DNA from: Gymnothorax reevesii
Lineage: Eukaryota; Chordata; Actinopteri; Anguilliformes; Muraenidae
NCBI GenBank assembly: GCA_029721435.1
Contig: CM056576.1
Coordinates: forward strand, 70,263,876-70,327,875
Length of the DNA stretch: 64,000 bases
Reading direction: 5' to 3'
Below the pieces are notes generated by a model that was not told the origin of the DNA, made no database searches, and was given only the letters and a program-made list of their open reading frames with translations. This document shows, in pieces, positions 1-11,500 of the stretch (within the stretch, counting starts at the first letter, position 1; every line of letters starts with the position of its first letter). A program made the position numbers and the translations under genes.

Positions 1-1465
1 GCGGTAGTCCTCTAGTGCTCGCAAAAGTAAAAATTAAGGCGGACTCGAAAACTTGTCTTCAAACTAGTCCCAGTGTATCTTTGTGCAGATGTCTCCGTCA
101 GCGGACATGGAGCTGCAAATTTATGCAATCAGTTACAATATTGTATCCCTAGATGACACCCCCGGATCAGTTATTGACTATTCACAAGCAAGCCAAGCTA
201 ATTATCCCCTGCCAACACGAAGTGTGAGAGGGATACAGTTTTGACCTCCGTCCGTCTGTGTGTGCATCCGAGAGAAAGGGGACAACTTTACTCAGAAACT
301 ATTACAGATAGGACAACCAAATTTGGTGTGTACATAAAATTACATAATTAATAGGGGGATTACATAAAAACCCCTGTATCTTGTGTTTAGAAACTTTACA
401 GAGTTTGAGTATGGACATGAAGTATTACTTGTATGTATGTTGTCTCAAAAGAAGGATCAGCATAATAGGTCCCAATCATTTTAACCTTATTGCACTCTAT
501 TTCACTCGTGCGTTTTTTTACTCTTTTGTAAATGGCTAGACTAGACTTGCTTTACAATGGAAATTAATTACTTTCTTTGTTCCCTCATTGTCCATGTCCC
601 CCCAGAGCTTTTATTTTACCTTCTTGCACTTTATTTTAATTGTGTTATGGACATACTTATTACACTCTTGTAATTGCTTGGCCTGGAATTTGCATGACTG
701 CTGCAGTTGTTCACAGTGCAACTGCGATAGTTTACAATTTGGCCGCTGTCACCACAGACAATTCCCAATAAAATGTAAAGAAATTAAAATTATATTTGTC
801 TTTGTTAATTCACTGAAATTAAACAGATTGTGAGAAATTTCGTGATATCGACTACTAACCACTGTATAACCAAACCGAATTGTATCATAGGAAATTCTGA
901 GGTATTGAAAATAATTGAACCGTTGGCTTAAGGAATCAATATTGTATCGTACTGCGATGAAAGATGTGATTTACACCCCTATGTAACATCCTAGTCAGTC
1001 CACACTTTGACTTCGAGCATTTCATGGAGTTTTAAAGCCCAGGCCTGATACAGTGCTAAAGACTATATAGTCCTGAAATACCCTTTGTTGAGCTCAAATT
1101 TTCTACTTCTTGGCACTAATTTAGCTGTTATGAGTGCAAGGGTTCAAGGCAGTTAATGCATATATCCGCTGAAATAAAGTTGTCGATTCCCTCATGTTCC
1201 ATGATTCTGTAATTAATTTGGCTCAAACTGGTGCATTCCTGCAGAACCACTTTGATTTTTCAATTTCTAAATTATTTCAGATATGCGCTTATGTTCAAAG
1301 CAAACCAAATGAATGGTGTGGTACGGCTCATTCTCTGCACATGGCCCCCAACAATTCTATAATTACTGTTATTTTTTGGAATATGATTTTTTGATATTCT
1401 TTCCATGACATACTGAAACTTCGGAACACCATGCCAAACTCTTATTACAAAGATTTCACACTCAC
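1..1465. other. Intron sequence, no gene recognised
   Basis: This is AT-rich sequence downstream of the last visible MRCK exon. Bases 235-345 contain CCGTCCGTCTGTGTGTG followed by a 'caaatttggtgtgtac' motif. These are typical inner parts of the hairpin-ended repeats described below, but no clear ends were found. Nothing else is supported. Confidence 0.6.
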
Positions 1466-1547
1466 TCTGAAAATGCATGGAATATCCCTTCGGCTGGCGT
1501 GTATGACATCTGAAGCCAGAACTGAGCTAACAGAGAACTCTTCATCC
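1466..1547 (-). CDS. cdc42bpa: MRCK PH-domain exon 2 (last exon in window)
   Basis: This 82-bp exon encodes (R)[18 protein letters not shown], then RRDIPCIFR. It continues the PH domain exactly as in the family ([27 protein letters not shown]). The acceptor is cacttacctttcag and the donor TTCAGA|gtgagt. Entry phase is 2 and exit phase 0. The next expected exon (VTASQLS...) was looked for in bases 1-1465 and not found, so it lies outside the window. Confidence 0.93.
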
Positions 1548-1706
1548 CTGAAAGGTAAGTGAGAGGTGAGATAGAGTTTTGCAAAGGGGATTGAGAGTAA
1601 AGATGAATAAAGAATTAAATGATTAAATCACTAAATTTGAGCAAACAGCCAGGCATTCTCACCAACAATGAACTTCTGTCAGATAGGGGACCAGAAGGTC
1701 ACGCAC

Positions 1707-1846
1707 CTCATGTCGATAACCTGGCTGACCACTAAGCTTGGTTGGGAGGTCTTGCTCTCTGCAAGTTCATAGAGGAACAGCTTGAAGTCACAAACGACAG
1801 CAAGGGCTCTCTGCCATCCTTTTTTCACCCCTGCTGGCTTGGGAAC
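1707..1846 (-). CDS. cdc42bpa: MRCK PH-domain exon 1
   Basis: This 140-bp exon encodes [20 protein letters not shown], then [18 protein letters not shown] and VVSQVIDMR. This is the start of the PH domain, with strands 1-4 and the conserved [16 protein letters not shown] core. PH domains of this family help place the kinase at cell junctions and membranes. The acceptor is ccttttgtctttcag and the donor ATGAG|gtgcgt. Entry phase is 0 and exit phase 2. Confidence 0.95.
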
Positions 1847-2052
1847 CTGAAAGACAAAAGGACAACTTTCAGAAAATACCTCATCCAAGTGTTGGCTAAG
1901 TTCATTACGTGTACTTTACTTTATACATTTTTATTCAGCCAGTCTGACAGAGCATAAAATGTACAAAACCACGGTGCATATTCATACATGAGCCAGTCAG
2001 TCAGGCCTTTTCTGTCTTTCTAATGCAAACAAGAGCAACGCAGAGCGTGGCA

Positions 2053-2298
2053 TATGCCCCCGCCTGTTTGTTGATCAAGGGCATATTGAGATGGCTGCTG
2101 TGGCGGCCATATTAGATATCGCACAACACTGGTTTTCGAAAGGAACCTTCCTCTAGCCACTCCCAATACGCCAGTAAGAAATGGCATCAATCCGACGAGG
2201 GATTCTATAGTTATCCCACGGAAACGAAAAGTTAACGGACGACGGACGGACATGGTGTCGACATAATGCCCCCTTTCCTCTTTGGAGGGCGGGGGCAT
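2053..2298 (+). mobile_element. Hairpin-ended non-autonomous element (HINE-like)
   Basis: This 246-bp element starts with ATGCCCCCGCC and ends in a hairpin at 2266-2298 whose last arm is GGCGGGGGCAT, the exact inverse of the start. A short ACGG repeat (about 2235-2250) precedes the hairpin. An end matching a 3' hairpin plus a tetranucleotide microsatellite fits Helentron-associated elements. The family assignment is inferred. It lies in the intron between the second C1 exon and the first PH exon of the MRCK gene. Confidence 0.6.
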
Positions 2299-3882
2299 AA
2301 AAACTGATGGAATACGCAGACATGGCAGACGTTACTTTCACAAATATCTTTATTTAACAATTCCTTTAATTTCAAAACATTTTCAATGTTTTACTCACCT
2401 CTGAATCGGCAACTGATGCCATGAAGAAAATCTGCACAGCCACTTAAATACCCTTTAAACAGTCACTTGCCTTCCCTCAATGGAATTTTGCATTCACTAA
2501 TGCCCACTATTGTCTCAGAGGTGAGGAGTTAAAGAGACACCCATTGCTTTTCAGGCAGAACTAACCAACTGAGAAGTAACTGCCTTGAGATTTGGTTTAA
2601 GCAGTTCTGTAAAGGACTGTACCATTGATCTGTCGTATAGGACAATACTTTTTAAGCTAATTATGTGTAGACGAATTCATGGAATTATGGGGAGACAGTA
2701 ACATTTTAGTACCTTTAGTCTAAAATTAAAGGATTTGCAATAAATAGTTTGCAGCTCAAAAAATTGAAAAATGGCAAGAACTTTTTGCCCTCAATCTGTT
2801 GTATGGGGCATTACAATAAACAGCCTGTTATTTATCATATATTTCTCTATCAAGCAAAGGGTCATGTGACTGTTACTTTGCAAGTGGACAGACTTTGCTC
2901 TAGATAGGTGACTCGTAAAGACTGGGAATTTGAGTGATATCAGTTAGTGGGAAATTAAGGGGACATTTGCCAATGCCAATTTTGGTTCAAAATTTTAGTT
3001 TTGACGGAAGAACATGAAGTGGCCCTTCAAATAGTCTGCTTTCAGGACATATATTCACTTAAACTTGCTCTAAAATTGCTCTGAATTCATGCTTTTACAC
3101 TAAAAAGCACTTTAAAACCTTGATAAAAATACAGATGATTTTCGACAAGAAAATACAGATTTCTCAGCAACTGTACATCCAATTAACTTCATATTTGGCA
3201 GTTTTCTCCATTTTGTGATGATCTATGTCTGTACAGAGCTTTTTTTTGCAATATATACCTCTGAATATGAGTAAATCAAAATATGTATATTTAATTAGCG
3301 ATTTCCCGCAGAAATTGATTTAGGGGGGTCAAAACCAATACTATAACATAGAAACCTGGGAAAAAAGCTCTGTAGTGACATTAGGAATGTTTTTTCCTTC
3401 ACATTACAGTTGAAATTATAACCGAACGCTGTTTCGTTTCTCAATAATTGCGTATCCTTTAGTATCTAAATATTCATTAAAACAGCCATGACAACCACTG
3501 ATGTGATGCTACAGAAACTCAGTGTTTTAAGTTGTAATTTCTAATGGAATAACTTTGATAATAATTCTTGGTTTAAAAAGTGAATATCTTAGAAAAATGT
3601 TTGCTTAACTATAAGTCTCCTTAAGGCAATTGATTGAAAATGGACAATTTCGTGAAATTTTATGTTTCCTTTAATTCCACCCCAAATCACTATTCTGCAT
3701 TCATGTAAGTGAGAAAACTAACTTGTTTTAAATGACTAGGGTATTCAGGGTTTCAAATCATACTTGACCAGTCAGAGAAAGGCATTTCTCAAATTAAGCA
3801 TTTTTTCAGTTTCTAGCATGGAATCACCCAACACCGAAATAAACACAAGGCAACACTGCAAAGCAGCAAAAGCCCAACTTAC
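2299..3882. other. Intron sequence, no gene
   Basis: This is AT-rich intron with several long T or A runs and no recognisable exon or intact element. The bases just before 3883 carry the donor-side sequence of the C1 exon. Confidence 0.55.
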
Positions 3883-4019
3883 CCGCACATATCCCTCATA
3901 AGCAGTACCAATGCCCTTCTGTGGATCAATACCCAGGGGGCCCCTGGTCTGCTCTGGAGGGATTGGGCAAACTGCCGGTACTTTGTCCGCACAGGTCACA
4001 TGACAAGAGAAATTACAGA
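3883..4019 (-). CDS. cdc42bpa: MRCK C1-domain exon, C-terminal half, to PH linker
   Basis: This 137-bp exon encodes (V)[18 protein letters not shown], then [18 protein letters not shown] and GTAYEGYVR. The first part completes the C1 zinc-binding set (C..CH..C....C). The rest is the invariant linker to the PH domain, and [17 protein letters not shown] favours alpha over beta. The acceptor is the tatcccaatgtccag end and the donor GTGCGG|gtaagt. Entry phase is 1 and exit phase 0. Confidence 0.95.
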
Positions 4020-4376
4020 CTGGACATTGGGATAAAGAGAAAAAGTGCTTTTTAGTCATTTTGTGCACAAAATGATTTAAAAACATATGCAATAATTGTT
4101 GATCAGAATGGAACCAATATTGAATAGGTAGACCTGGGACTCAAATTGAAGACCTGTGTGCAAGAAGTGCGTAAGTGACAAGAGAACTCAGAACCTTTTC
4201 AAAACATGTTGCAGATTAAATTTTTTTTTTTTTTCATGGTAGCACACTATGGCTCCCATTGCTTTTTCCAGGGACTACTGAGACCTGAATTACTGAGAAA
4301 ATATTCATTTATAACCATGTTAATAAGAAAATAAGTTTTGGACTGAAGTACTTTCTTTCTGCTTAATCCCTGGATT

Positions 4377-4743
4377 TAAAGGACCAGTGTGTAATAGAGC
4401 CATCTAATGGTCAGATTATAGATTGCAACCAAATGACCATTCCTTTCCACAGAAAACCTAAATTGGCCGCAAAACTTGCGAAAACGTGAGAGGCGCTCTC
4501 GTGTCAGTGCTTTATTCATTTACTTTTTTCCCCGTTCTGGGCTACTGTAGAAAAAATGGCAGTGCAAGATGGCGTTCTCCACGAAGGTGGACCCATTCCC
4601 ATGTAGGTTTAAAGGGCATATTCTAAGCTAAATGAATCTCAAAGATTATTGTTTTCACATGATTATTCACTGCTAAAAAATAGTTAATGTTATAGTCCAT
4701 TTCTACCAAAATATCAACCTAAATTCTGCACACATTCCTTTAA
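4377..4743. mobile_element. Teleost MITE ('AAAGGACCAGTGTGTA' type)
   Basis: This roughly 365-bp element has inverted ends: TTAAAGGACCAGTGTGTA at the left and CACACATTCCTTTAA at the right. The inside carries the typical text of an abundant teleost repeat, including TTGCAACCAAATGACCATTCC, 'gaaaacgtgagaggcgctctc' near 4480 and 'gttctgggctactgtag' near 4535. It has no coding capacity. I recognise the family from memory as a widely copied non-autonomous DNA element of fish. Confidence 0.72.
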
Positions 4744-5153
4744 GTACATTTTTCACTAAATGGCTGGACTTGAGTACCTCTAACAACTGAAGCCTACATT
4801 TCAGCCTCCACCGTTGCCATTTTCACTAAGTGACACATTCTTGGATTTTGATTTGATTGAATTTGACAATGGCAACACACAAAAACAAAGGACTTCTTCT
4901 TCTTTGGTATCAGATGATGTTCTGGCCATTGGGGCTTTCAGTACTGTTGTCAACTCATCTTTTGCAAAATGACTTGTGTACTTTTTGCATGCATGTCTTC
5001 AATTTGTAGCTGGCAGGTGCAAAATTGTCTTCAATTTCAAAGGCAGGTGTTATTTGAAAAAAAAAAAAAAAAACAAACAAAAAAAATCCAGAAACATTGC
5101 AATACATTTCACTCTTTAGACCAAAAAGCATCGATCTGAAGCCTTTAAAGTGC

Positions 5154-7320
5154 TAAACCCCTTTGCGCAGAGGCCAAATCTGGCTATTTATGTGTTACCT
5201 TATTTAAAACTGTATAAGTCAAGACTGCAGCTTCACAGAGAGGAAGGGAATAGCTCAAATGAGTCAAGAGACATGAAGCACTTAAAATTCGTATTTCAGT
5301 TTGTTTTCATAATTTTAGTAGAGAAAAAGGGCTGAAAACATAAAAAGTCTTCATTAAAATTCAGAATTGAAGTAGTAAAAGTAAGTAAGTAGGGCAGTGG
5401 TTAGCACTACTGCTTGTGGAGTTTGCATGTTCTCCCTGTGTTCGCATGGGTTTCCTCCGGGTTCTCCGGTTTCCCCCACCCACAAAACATGCAATATAAG
5501 AACTATATATGGCTGTGAATGAATGTTTGGTGGTGGTCGGAGGGGCCGTAGGCGCATACTGGCAGCCACGCTTCCATCAGTCTGCCCCAGGGCAGCTGTG
5601 GCTACAAAAACATAGTTTACCACCATCAGAGCGTGAATGTGTGAGTGAATGAATAATGTATCCATTGTGAAGCGTGAAGTGCCCAGAAAAGTGCTATATA
5701 AAATTGATGCATTATTATTTTTAAAAAAAATACTGAGAATTGAAAAATGGCTGTGGGTTAAACAAATGCATTTCTGGGATCATAAACTCCTTGACTACAA
5801 GTACAAGTCATCTGAGCATGATTTTCTGTTTGAATTTAGCCTCAGTTTATCAATATAGGAGCAGCTAGACATCAATGGCCACCAGTAACCTTTCCAAATC
5901 CAAAACATCCCTTTTCTCCATGATATAGTTCAGAGTTTTGTCCATCTTTCTTCAGAGCCCCACAAGCTAGCACACATACTCATTAAATTAACTGCTTATT
6001 TAACAGTCAGAATATTCAATATCCTACCCTAGATCAAACAGAATGGCCTAACGAATGTTAGCGGGGGGTCTACCGAAGCGCTTGAGTTGTTTGCATTTTA
6101 AACAAGCAAAAAATCGGCATTCGATTTCATTGAGTAAGGTATAAATTCTAAAATAAAGAGCCACATTGAGCAAAATGCCACCACATGCAGTATTATTAGC
6201 AAAGACTAACGGTTACTTTTAGTAAACAATGCGGCAAACAAGCTCTGCGATCATCATGGCTATGGTAAACCGAGAATAAAACACAGCTAGCTACAAGTAA
6301 AAAAAAAAAATATATATATATGTATGTATGTATACAATTTAACTCACTCATGCATTGAAGAAAATCCTTCCCTCATTGAATCCCTCCAGCAGAGCCACTG
6401 ATCTACCCGGTGGGGGGGAACCCTCCAATCCTGTTTTATTCAGAATAATTCCCAGTGACCGTATCTGTAACTCATTTAAATCCTGTAAATGTAACTAAGC
6501 ACTTCAGGGCTGTTTTGGAAGTCTTTTTCTCTTTGAAATCACATCATTTTCAGCTGCGCAACCGTGCACAGCGTTAAGAGAATACAACCTCACTTGCTGT
6601 TACGCAAAGGTTTATATACTCCTCTGATGGTCCAATCAATCTCTTTCAGTTACTGTGGAAAGTTTATACTTTCGGGAATTTGGTAAGACAGGTGTCAATC
6701 AATAGGTCATCACCAGGAAAGTTTCACTTGGGCATGAACTATAACTGTGCGTTACGCAAATTAGCCTCAGTAGGCAATTTAGTGAGTGGCTCATCAATGA
6801 GAGCATGTAGTAGGACATAAAGGAGCGCTGAATTCGTCAATGAAGGAATTTATGTGTAAATACACGGCAGGGAATTGTGCATTTTTGATATGTGATGACT
6901 ATTATTGAAAGTAGAATGACATAGTATCAATACCATATCAAATTTTTGCTTTCAAGAACTGATTTTTCGTAACTACTTCATTGGGATAGCATTGGGTTGC
7001 TACAGCTGAAGTGGTTGCTACAAAGGACAACAATCTTTTCTGTCACAAGAGATAATTTTTTTCAACTGCTGGATAGATACTGTGGGCAAATATACTGAGC
7101 ATTTTGCACAGCAGGCTTAGCTGAGCGGTTAAATTTATGCAACTCCTGTGAAACGGGGATGGGACTCCATATTCTAAACCATGTTCAAGCTGGGCTTGCC
7201 AGTGAATATTCAATAACTTATCCAGGTGTGCCATGCAGTGATAGAATAGTGTAACTAACTACGTGCATAAATAGAGCAGCTCCATGTCCATTGGCGTCTA
7301 CATCTGCGCAGAGGGGTGAA
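5154..7320 (+). mobile_element. TTAA-type (piggyBac-like) non-autonomous element, copy A
   Basis: This copy is related along its length to 57040-58992. The left end is TAAACCCCTTTGCGCAGAGG and the right end CTGCGCAGAGGGGTGAA. The left terminal inverted repeat matches copy B (TTAACCCCTTTGTGCAG). Shared inner blocks include 'cataaactccttgac' (5784), 'catttaaatcctgtaaatg' (6474), 'tccaatcaat' (6642) and 'cttagctgag' (7115). It holds no transposase. A SINE-like insertion sits at about 5380-5722. The TTAA preference is read from copy B and is degraded here. Confidence 0.6.
5380..5722 (+). mobile_element. SINE-like dispersed repeat inside copy A
   Basis: The insert begins 'agtagggcagtggttagcac' and continues with 'gtttgcatgttctccctgtg', 'gggtttcctccgggttctcc' and 'agtgctatataaaattgatg'. 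It is absent from the matching place in copy B at about 57265, so it is a separate insertion. The leading TGGTTAGCACTACTG resembles a tRNA-type A box, and the tail text is common in teleost short repeats. Whether it is a true tRNA-derived SINE is not certain. Confidence 0.5.
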
Positions 7321-7393
7321 GATGGAAGAATCCCTATCGATTCATCACAAGCTTTTCTTCACACTCCTACTCTGACTCGTCTCTCCTTCTTAC

Positions 7394-7499
7394 CTTCACA
7401 AGTGCAACCCTGTCGAATCAGCCCGACCATCAAGGAGGTACATTGATTGCATTTAGTTGGTGCGCTGAATGACTTAACCACAAACTGGTGGGCCTTGGG
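7394..7499 (-). CDS. cdc42bpa: MRCK C1-domain exon, N-terminal half
   Basis: This 106-bp exon encodes [20 protein letters not shown], then [15 protein letters not shown]. This is the first half of the C1 zinc finger, with the start His and the first Cys pair of the HX12CX2C pattern. C1 domains bind diacylglycerol or phorbol ester and help bring the kinase to membranes. The acceptor is attctctttcag and the donor GAAG|gtaaga. Entry phase is 0 and exit phase 1; the G joins TC of the next exon to form Val. It is too short to stand out among open frames but the match is unmistakable. Confidence 0.94.
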
Positions 7500-9433
7500 C
7501 TGAAAGAGAATATAATATAGAAATGATTAAGTGAGGGAGCATTCTCTCTAAAGTCAACTCTCAGTCCATTTGAGTAATTTGCTCAGTGGAGCCATCCAGA
7601 ATAACAAGCTGACTATAATGACCAAGTCCAAATGAGATGAGCACTGCATCCTCAGCCCTTTCCCAGTGGCTTCAAAATAAAATGTAAGGGTCTTCAAACC
7701 ATCACATAGTGTTACTCTACACAAATTTTGAGAACTTTGTGCATCCTTATGATGCACTTACATTTTAATTTTGTGTTTTTCAGGCATATGACGACAAAAA
7801 ATGGGACAACGTTTAGATAAAACTGTACACCATATACTCTTAAGTCTGTAGCGGCTGAACTGACAGTGGGCACAACATGGGAATATTCAAATAATGCAAT
7901 AACATACAGGTCTGTTTGTTTTGGAAGGTTAAGTGTGTCATTATGTAAAGTAGGAGGGAGGGGAGGCTCCATCCTATGGGTTGGACTCGGGCGGTCATTC
8001 TACTTAACATCTATAAGTAATTTTTTCAAAACTCTTAAGCCCTAAAAGACATCCAGCCCAAATGTTTTATGTGTGCTTCACGTGATGATACATTCACAGC
8101 CAGAGCACAGCATCTATGCCAATTTTCCAACAGCTGCAAGGACTAGCTGCTCGATTTCTGCCAGCACGACCTGCAACTGGACAGAAAAGGAATATCAATA
8201 GGGTAGGTCTATTTCAGGGGGCATTTTCCATGGGAGTTTGAAGGCATCCCCTTTAGTGACATTCAAATGAGGTCGTCAAGGTAATATATGGTAGATTCCT
8301 GGAACATATGGCAAAACATAATGATTTATGAGAATCGGAAGCACTAACTATTTCTAAATTCACCAGAGGGTGCTGTCAAAGATACTGCATCAGATAAAGA
8401 TAATGCTGCTTTGGATATGCACTTGTATTTGGATATGATATGTTTGGATATGTTGGATATGGATATATACATCGCGGATTAGCAAGCTTCCAGATGGAGA
8501 GCAACAACTGATCTAATGTTAACATTAGACAGAATAGATCATTGTGGGGAAAATAGCCTGCATAGTCCGTGGCTGTTCCAAAAAGTTCCAAAGCGGGGGA
8601 AAAAAACCAAGGTCAATTTTTGAGTTCCAAAAATAGCGGGAAATAAAGGGGGGGAAAAATGGACAGAGAAAATGAGGACAGAAATGGAGCAGAAACCTCC
8701 ATCTCAAATCTGATGGAGCAAAGTCTGACAATGCTTGTTAATACGACTGGACGGAGCCCTATACCCATAGCCTATATCATATGGGATAGGGCTCCGTCCA
8801 GTCGTGCGTGCTAAAAATACTAAAAAATAAATAATTAAATAATACTTAAAAATAATAATACTTAATATTATTATTATAAAATTGCAATCACAAATTTTCA
8901 AAGTTTGACTTCATGATGTGGGGCCAGAAATTCACATGGTAGTATTATAATTGATGTTTTCAGCAGAGCTGATGCGTGGCTTTCAACCCTGAAATTTTAA
9001 TTCATCCATCTACATCACATAAAGTTATAAGGACTCAAAAATGGCGGAAAAAATGAAGCCCCCAAATTTGGACTTGCACCTGAGTACTTCAAGTCAGTAA
9101 CTCGAAAATATTTTGCATGATCCAAGAAAAAATTGGCAAGCGTTCATTAAATATTTCGAAGTTACTGTGCTGAAACTTTCAGCTGAATCTGAAGGGGTAG
9201 TGCGGGAGCCAATTGTTGAAAATATATGGAATGACCCTATTTTGACTTTGAAATGCATGGCCAAAAAAATAATGCAACTTTGTGAGGTCAGTTGAATCTG
9301 ACTTGAGCAACAAAAACCTGAGTTGACTTGAGAAAACCAGAAGATGGCAGTGAGGAAAGAATGCCAATACTTTGTGGTTGGAGCACCTGTAATGCCAATA
9401 GAAGCCACTAGATGGCAGTATTGATCTTTCTTA
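7500..9433. other. Intron sequence with a large palindrome
   Basis: No exon was recognised. Notable parts are a run of 'ggatatg' repeats at 8416-8465 and the near-perfect inverted repeat at 8743-8805, listed separately. The rest is unassigned AT-rich sequence. Confidence 0.5.
8743..8805. repeat. Near-perfect 26-bp hairpin
   Basis: The arm ACGACTGGACGGAGCCCTAT (8743-8762) is repeated exactly inverted at 8786-8805. After one bulged A, six more bases (CCCATA / TATGGG) pair, leaving a loop of about 10 nt. It does not look like one of the hairpin-ended elements, whose stems are G/C-run based. Confidence 0.8.
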
Positions 9434-9977
9434 TGTTAAGCCCAGACTGGAGCTAGGTTTGGGCATGTCTTGGGCATGTCTGGGACAAGTCCCACAGAAT
9501 AAAAAAAAAAAGAGGTCTAAATGTGGGAGGGGTCTGCAAAAGAGTATATAAGGAGGAAAATTGAGGGAGTGGAGTAGTAGGAGAAATTGCAAGCGGAAGG
9601 ATACATTTCACCAGACCTGTCACTCTTTTCAAGACTTGTGTAGCTTTTTGTGGATTTTTGCCTGTGTTGGAGAATTTTCCTCACCGGGAACATCACCAAG
9701 CAACCCAATCAAAGAGACTGTATATATTTTTTTGTTGTATATATCAATCTTGGTCAGTACAGTAGATAGTAGATTAGTTAAAAGTCTTTGTTTGATTAAA
9801 TTTGTTTAAGTTTTAAAATTTTGTCTGTCATCCTTTGCTGTCATAAATGTCATAACAAATTGGGGCCTTGTCCGGGATGAGACCATTGTGCGAGTCATTT
9901 ATTGAAAATCTAACATTTCATATGGTAAAATTGTTTTTTTTTAATGTTCCTAGATATATATTGACAGATAGACAGAA

Positions 9978-10872
9978 ATGGATGATTTCTTGGCATCACC
10001 AACCGTGCTAGAAATATGCAGACATTTAGAGCTGACAGAGGTAAAACCAGCCATGCTAAAAGCAAGACTGGCTAGAGAGATTGTTGAATATTACATTGAT
10101 GAAAATGTGTTTGCACCAGGAGATCTGGAACAGTTTCCATTGGAAAATCCAAATATAGAAATTGAACTTAAATTTAAACTGCTAGAGATTGAAAGGGAAG
10201 AAAGAAAGAAAGGGACGAAAGGGAAAAACAAAGAGAATTTGAGAGGGAAGAAAGAGAGAAAGAAAGGGAAGAAAAAGAAAAACAAAGACAGTTTGAGTTA
10301 GAAAAATTAGCAAGACATAGAGATTTTGATTTAGAGATTCGATAGAGAAGAAAGGCTCCAAATGGAGCAGCTAAAAATAAAAATAGCAACTGAAAATAAA
10401 TTTCGGGCTAGCCAAGAGGTAAAACTGGAGCCTCCATTCGCAGAAAAAGATGTTGACAACTATTTCCACTGTTTTGAAAAGGTAGCAAAGAGTTGCCAGT
10501 GGCCAAAGGAACACTGGCCTCTGTTGTTGCAAACTGTGCTCAAGCGTAAAGCTCAACAAGCCTATTCGGCTTTGTCTGCAGATGATTCCTCTGATTATGA
10601 GGTTGTCAAAAAAGTTATTTTGAGAGCTAATGAGTTAGTTCCAGAGGCTTACCGACAGAGATTCAGAGGTCTGAAGAAATCTGACAATCAGACTTATTTG
10701 GAATTTGCTAACGGGAAGCAGGTTTGCTTTTGAGCGCTGGTGTACTTCTATGGAGGTCAAGGATAATTTCAACTCACTAAAAGAGACGGTGTTAGTTGAA
10801 GAATTGAAGAACTGTGTTAAGGATGATATTAAGACCTACCTTAATGAGAAGCAAGCAGAAGGATACATTTGA
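9978..10872 (+). pseudogene. Broken gag of a Gmr1-like gypsy element (SCAN-related capsid)
   Basis: The first piece (9978-10301) starts with Met and has MDDFLASPTVLEICRHLEL, then a low-complexity E/R/K stretch that slips frame. The second (10362-10733) holds FEKVAKSCQWPKEHWPLLLQ and PEAYRQRFRGLKKSDNQTYL. A third frame after 10720 gives ERWCTSMEVKDNFNSLKE, then LVEELKNCVKDDIKTYLNEK. This is the capsid region related to the vertebrate SCAN domain, which is known to descend from Gmr1-like gag. There are at least two frameshifts and an in-frame stop in the middle. The end fuses directly into LTR sequence. Confidence 0.75.
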
Positions 10873-11129
10873 CCAGACCTGTCACTCTTTTCAAGACCTG
10901 TGTAGCTTTTTGTGGATTTTTGCCTGTGTTGGAGCAATTTCCTCACCGGGAACATAACCAAGCAACCCAACCAAAGGGACGGTAAATATTTTTTTTGTTG
11001 TATATATTAATCTTGGTCTGTAGAGTAGATAGTCGATTAGTTAAAAGTCTTTGCTTGATTAAATTTGTTTAAGTTTTAAAATTTTGTCTGTCATCCTTTG
11101 CTGTCATAAATGTCATACAAATTGGGGCC
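10855..11129 (+). repeat. Second LTR piece (5'-truncated)
   Basis: This piece repeats 9593-9867 with small changes, from 'gaaggatacattt' to 'caaattggggcc'. Its 5' part is missing: the gag frame runs straight into it at a shared 'gcaagcrgaaggatacattt' sequence. It keeps TGGGGCC, the start of the primer-binding site, after the LTR end. Confidence 0.8.
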
Positions 11130-11211
11130 ATTACACGCCTAACAACCAGAGTTGAATGAATACACTTTAAACACCAGGAATATTGATGCATTAGTCATTT
11201 TCATCCTCATA

Positions 11212-11500
11212 CCTCATTAAGTTTCTGCGGGTGAGGGAGGAGTTGAGGTGGGGAAAGTGGGTAGTTGGGAAGGGAGGGGGGTTTTTGTTCTTCGTTGTTG
11301 TTTTTTAATATGTTCAACACTTTGTGCTACATTTATTGTATTGCCACATTTATTGTATCATTAAGTCTCTGTTGGTATGGGAGAAGTTGATGGGGTTAAG
11401 TGAGTGGTTGGGGGAAGGGGTTAGTGTTCTTTGAATGTAAAGCACTTCGCGCCGCATTTATTGTATGAAAAGTGCTATATGAATAAAGTTTGATTTGATT
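11212..11500 (+). repeat. Short dispersed repeat with internal duplication
   Basis: Two related stretches begin with 'cattaagt.tctg' (11212 and 11360). The 3' end 'gtgctatatgaataaagttt' followed by repeated 'gatttgattt' is the usual tail of fish SINE/LINE-derived repeats. It has no coding capacity. Confidence 0.5.

Larger units (their letters stand above)
9434..11129 (+). mobile_element. Gmr1-like Ty3/gypsy remnant: LTR, leader, gag, partial LTR
   Basis: A 5' LTR-like stretch (about 9434-9860) with a TATA-like 'agtatataagg' is followed by a primer-binding-type sequence TGGGGCCTTGTCCGGGAT (9861-9878). A gag region follows (9978-10872). The LTR's inner part then recurs at about 10855-11129, about 90% similar by eye, and ends in the same 'caaattggggcc'. 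Protease, reverse transcriptase and integrase are absent. Retrotransposons of this type replicate through RNA inside the host cell; this copy is clearly dead. Confidence 0.75.
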
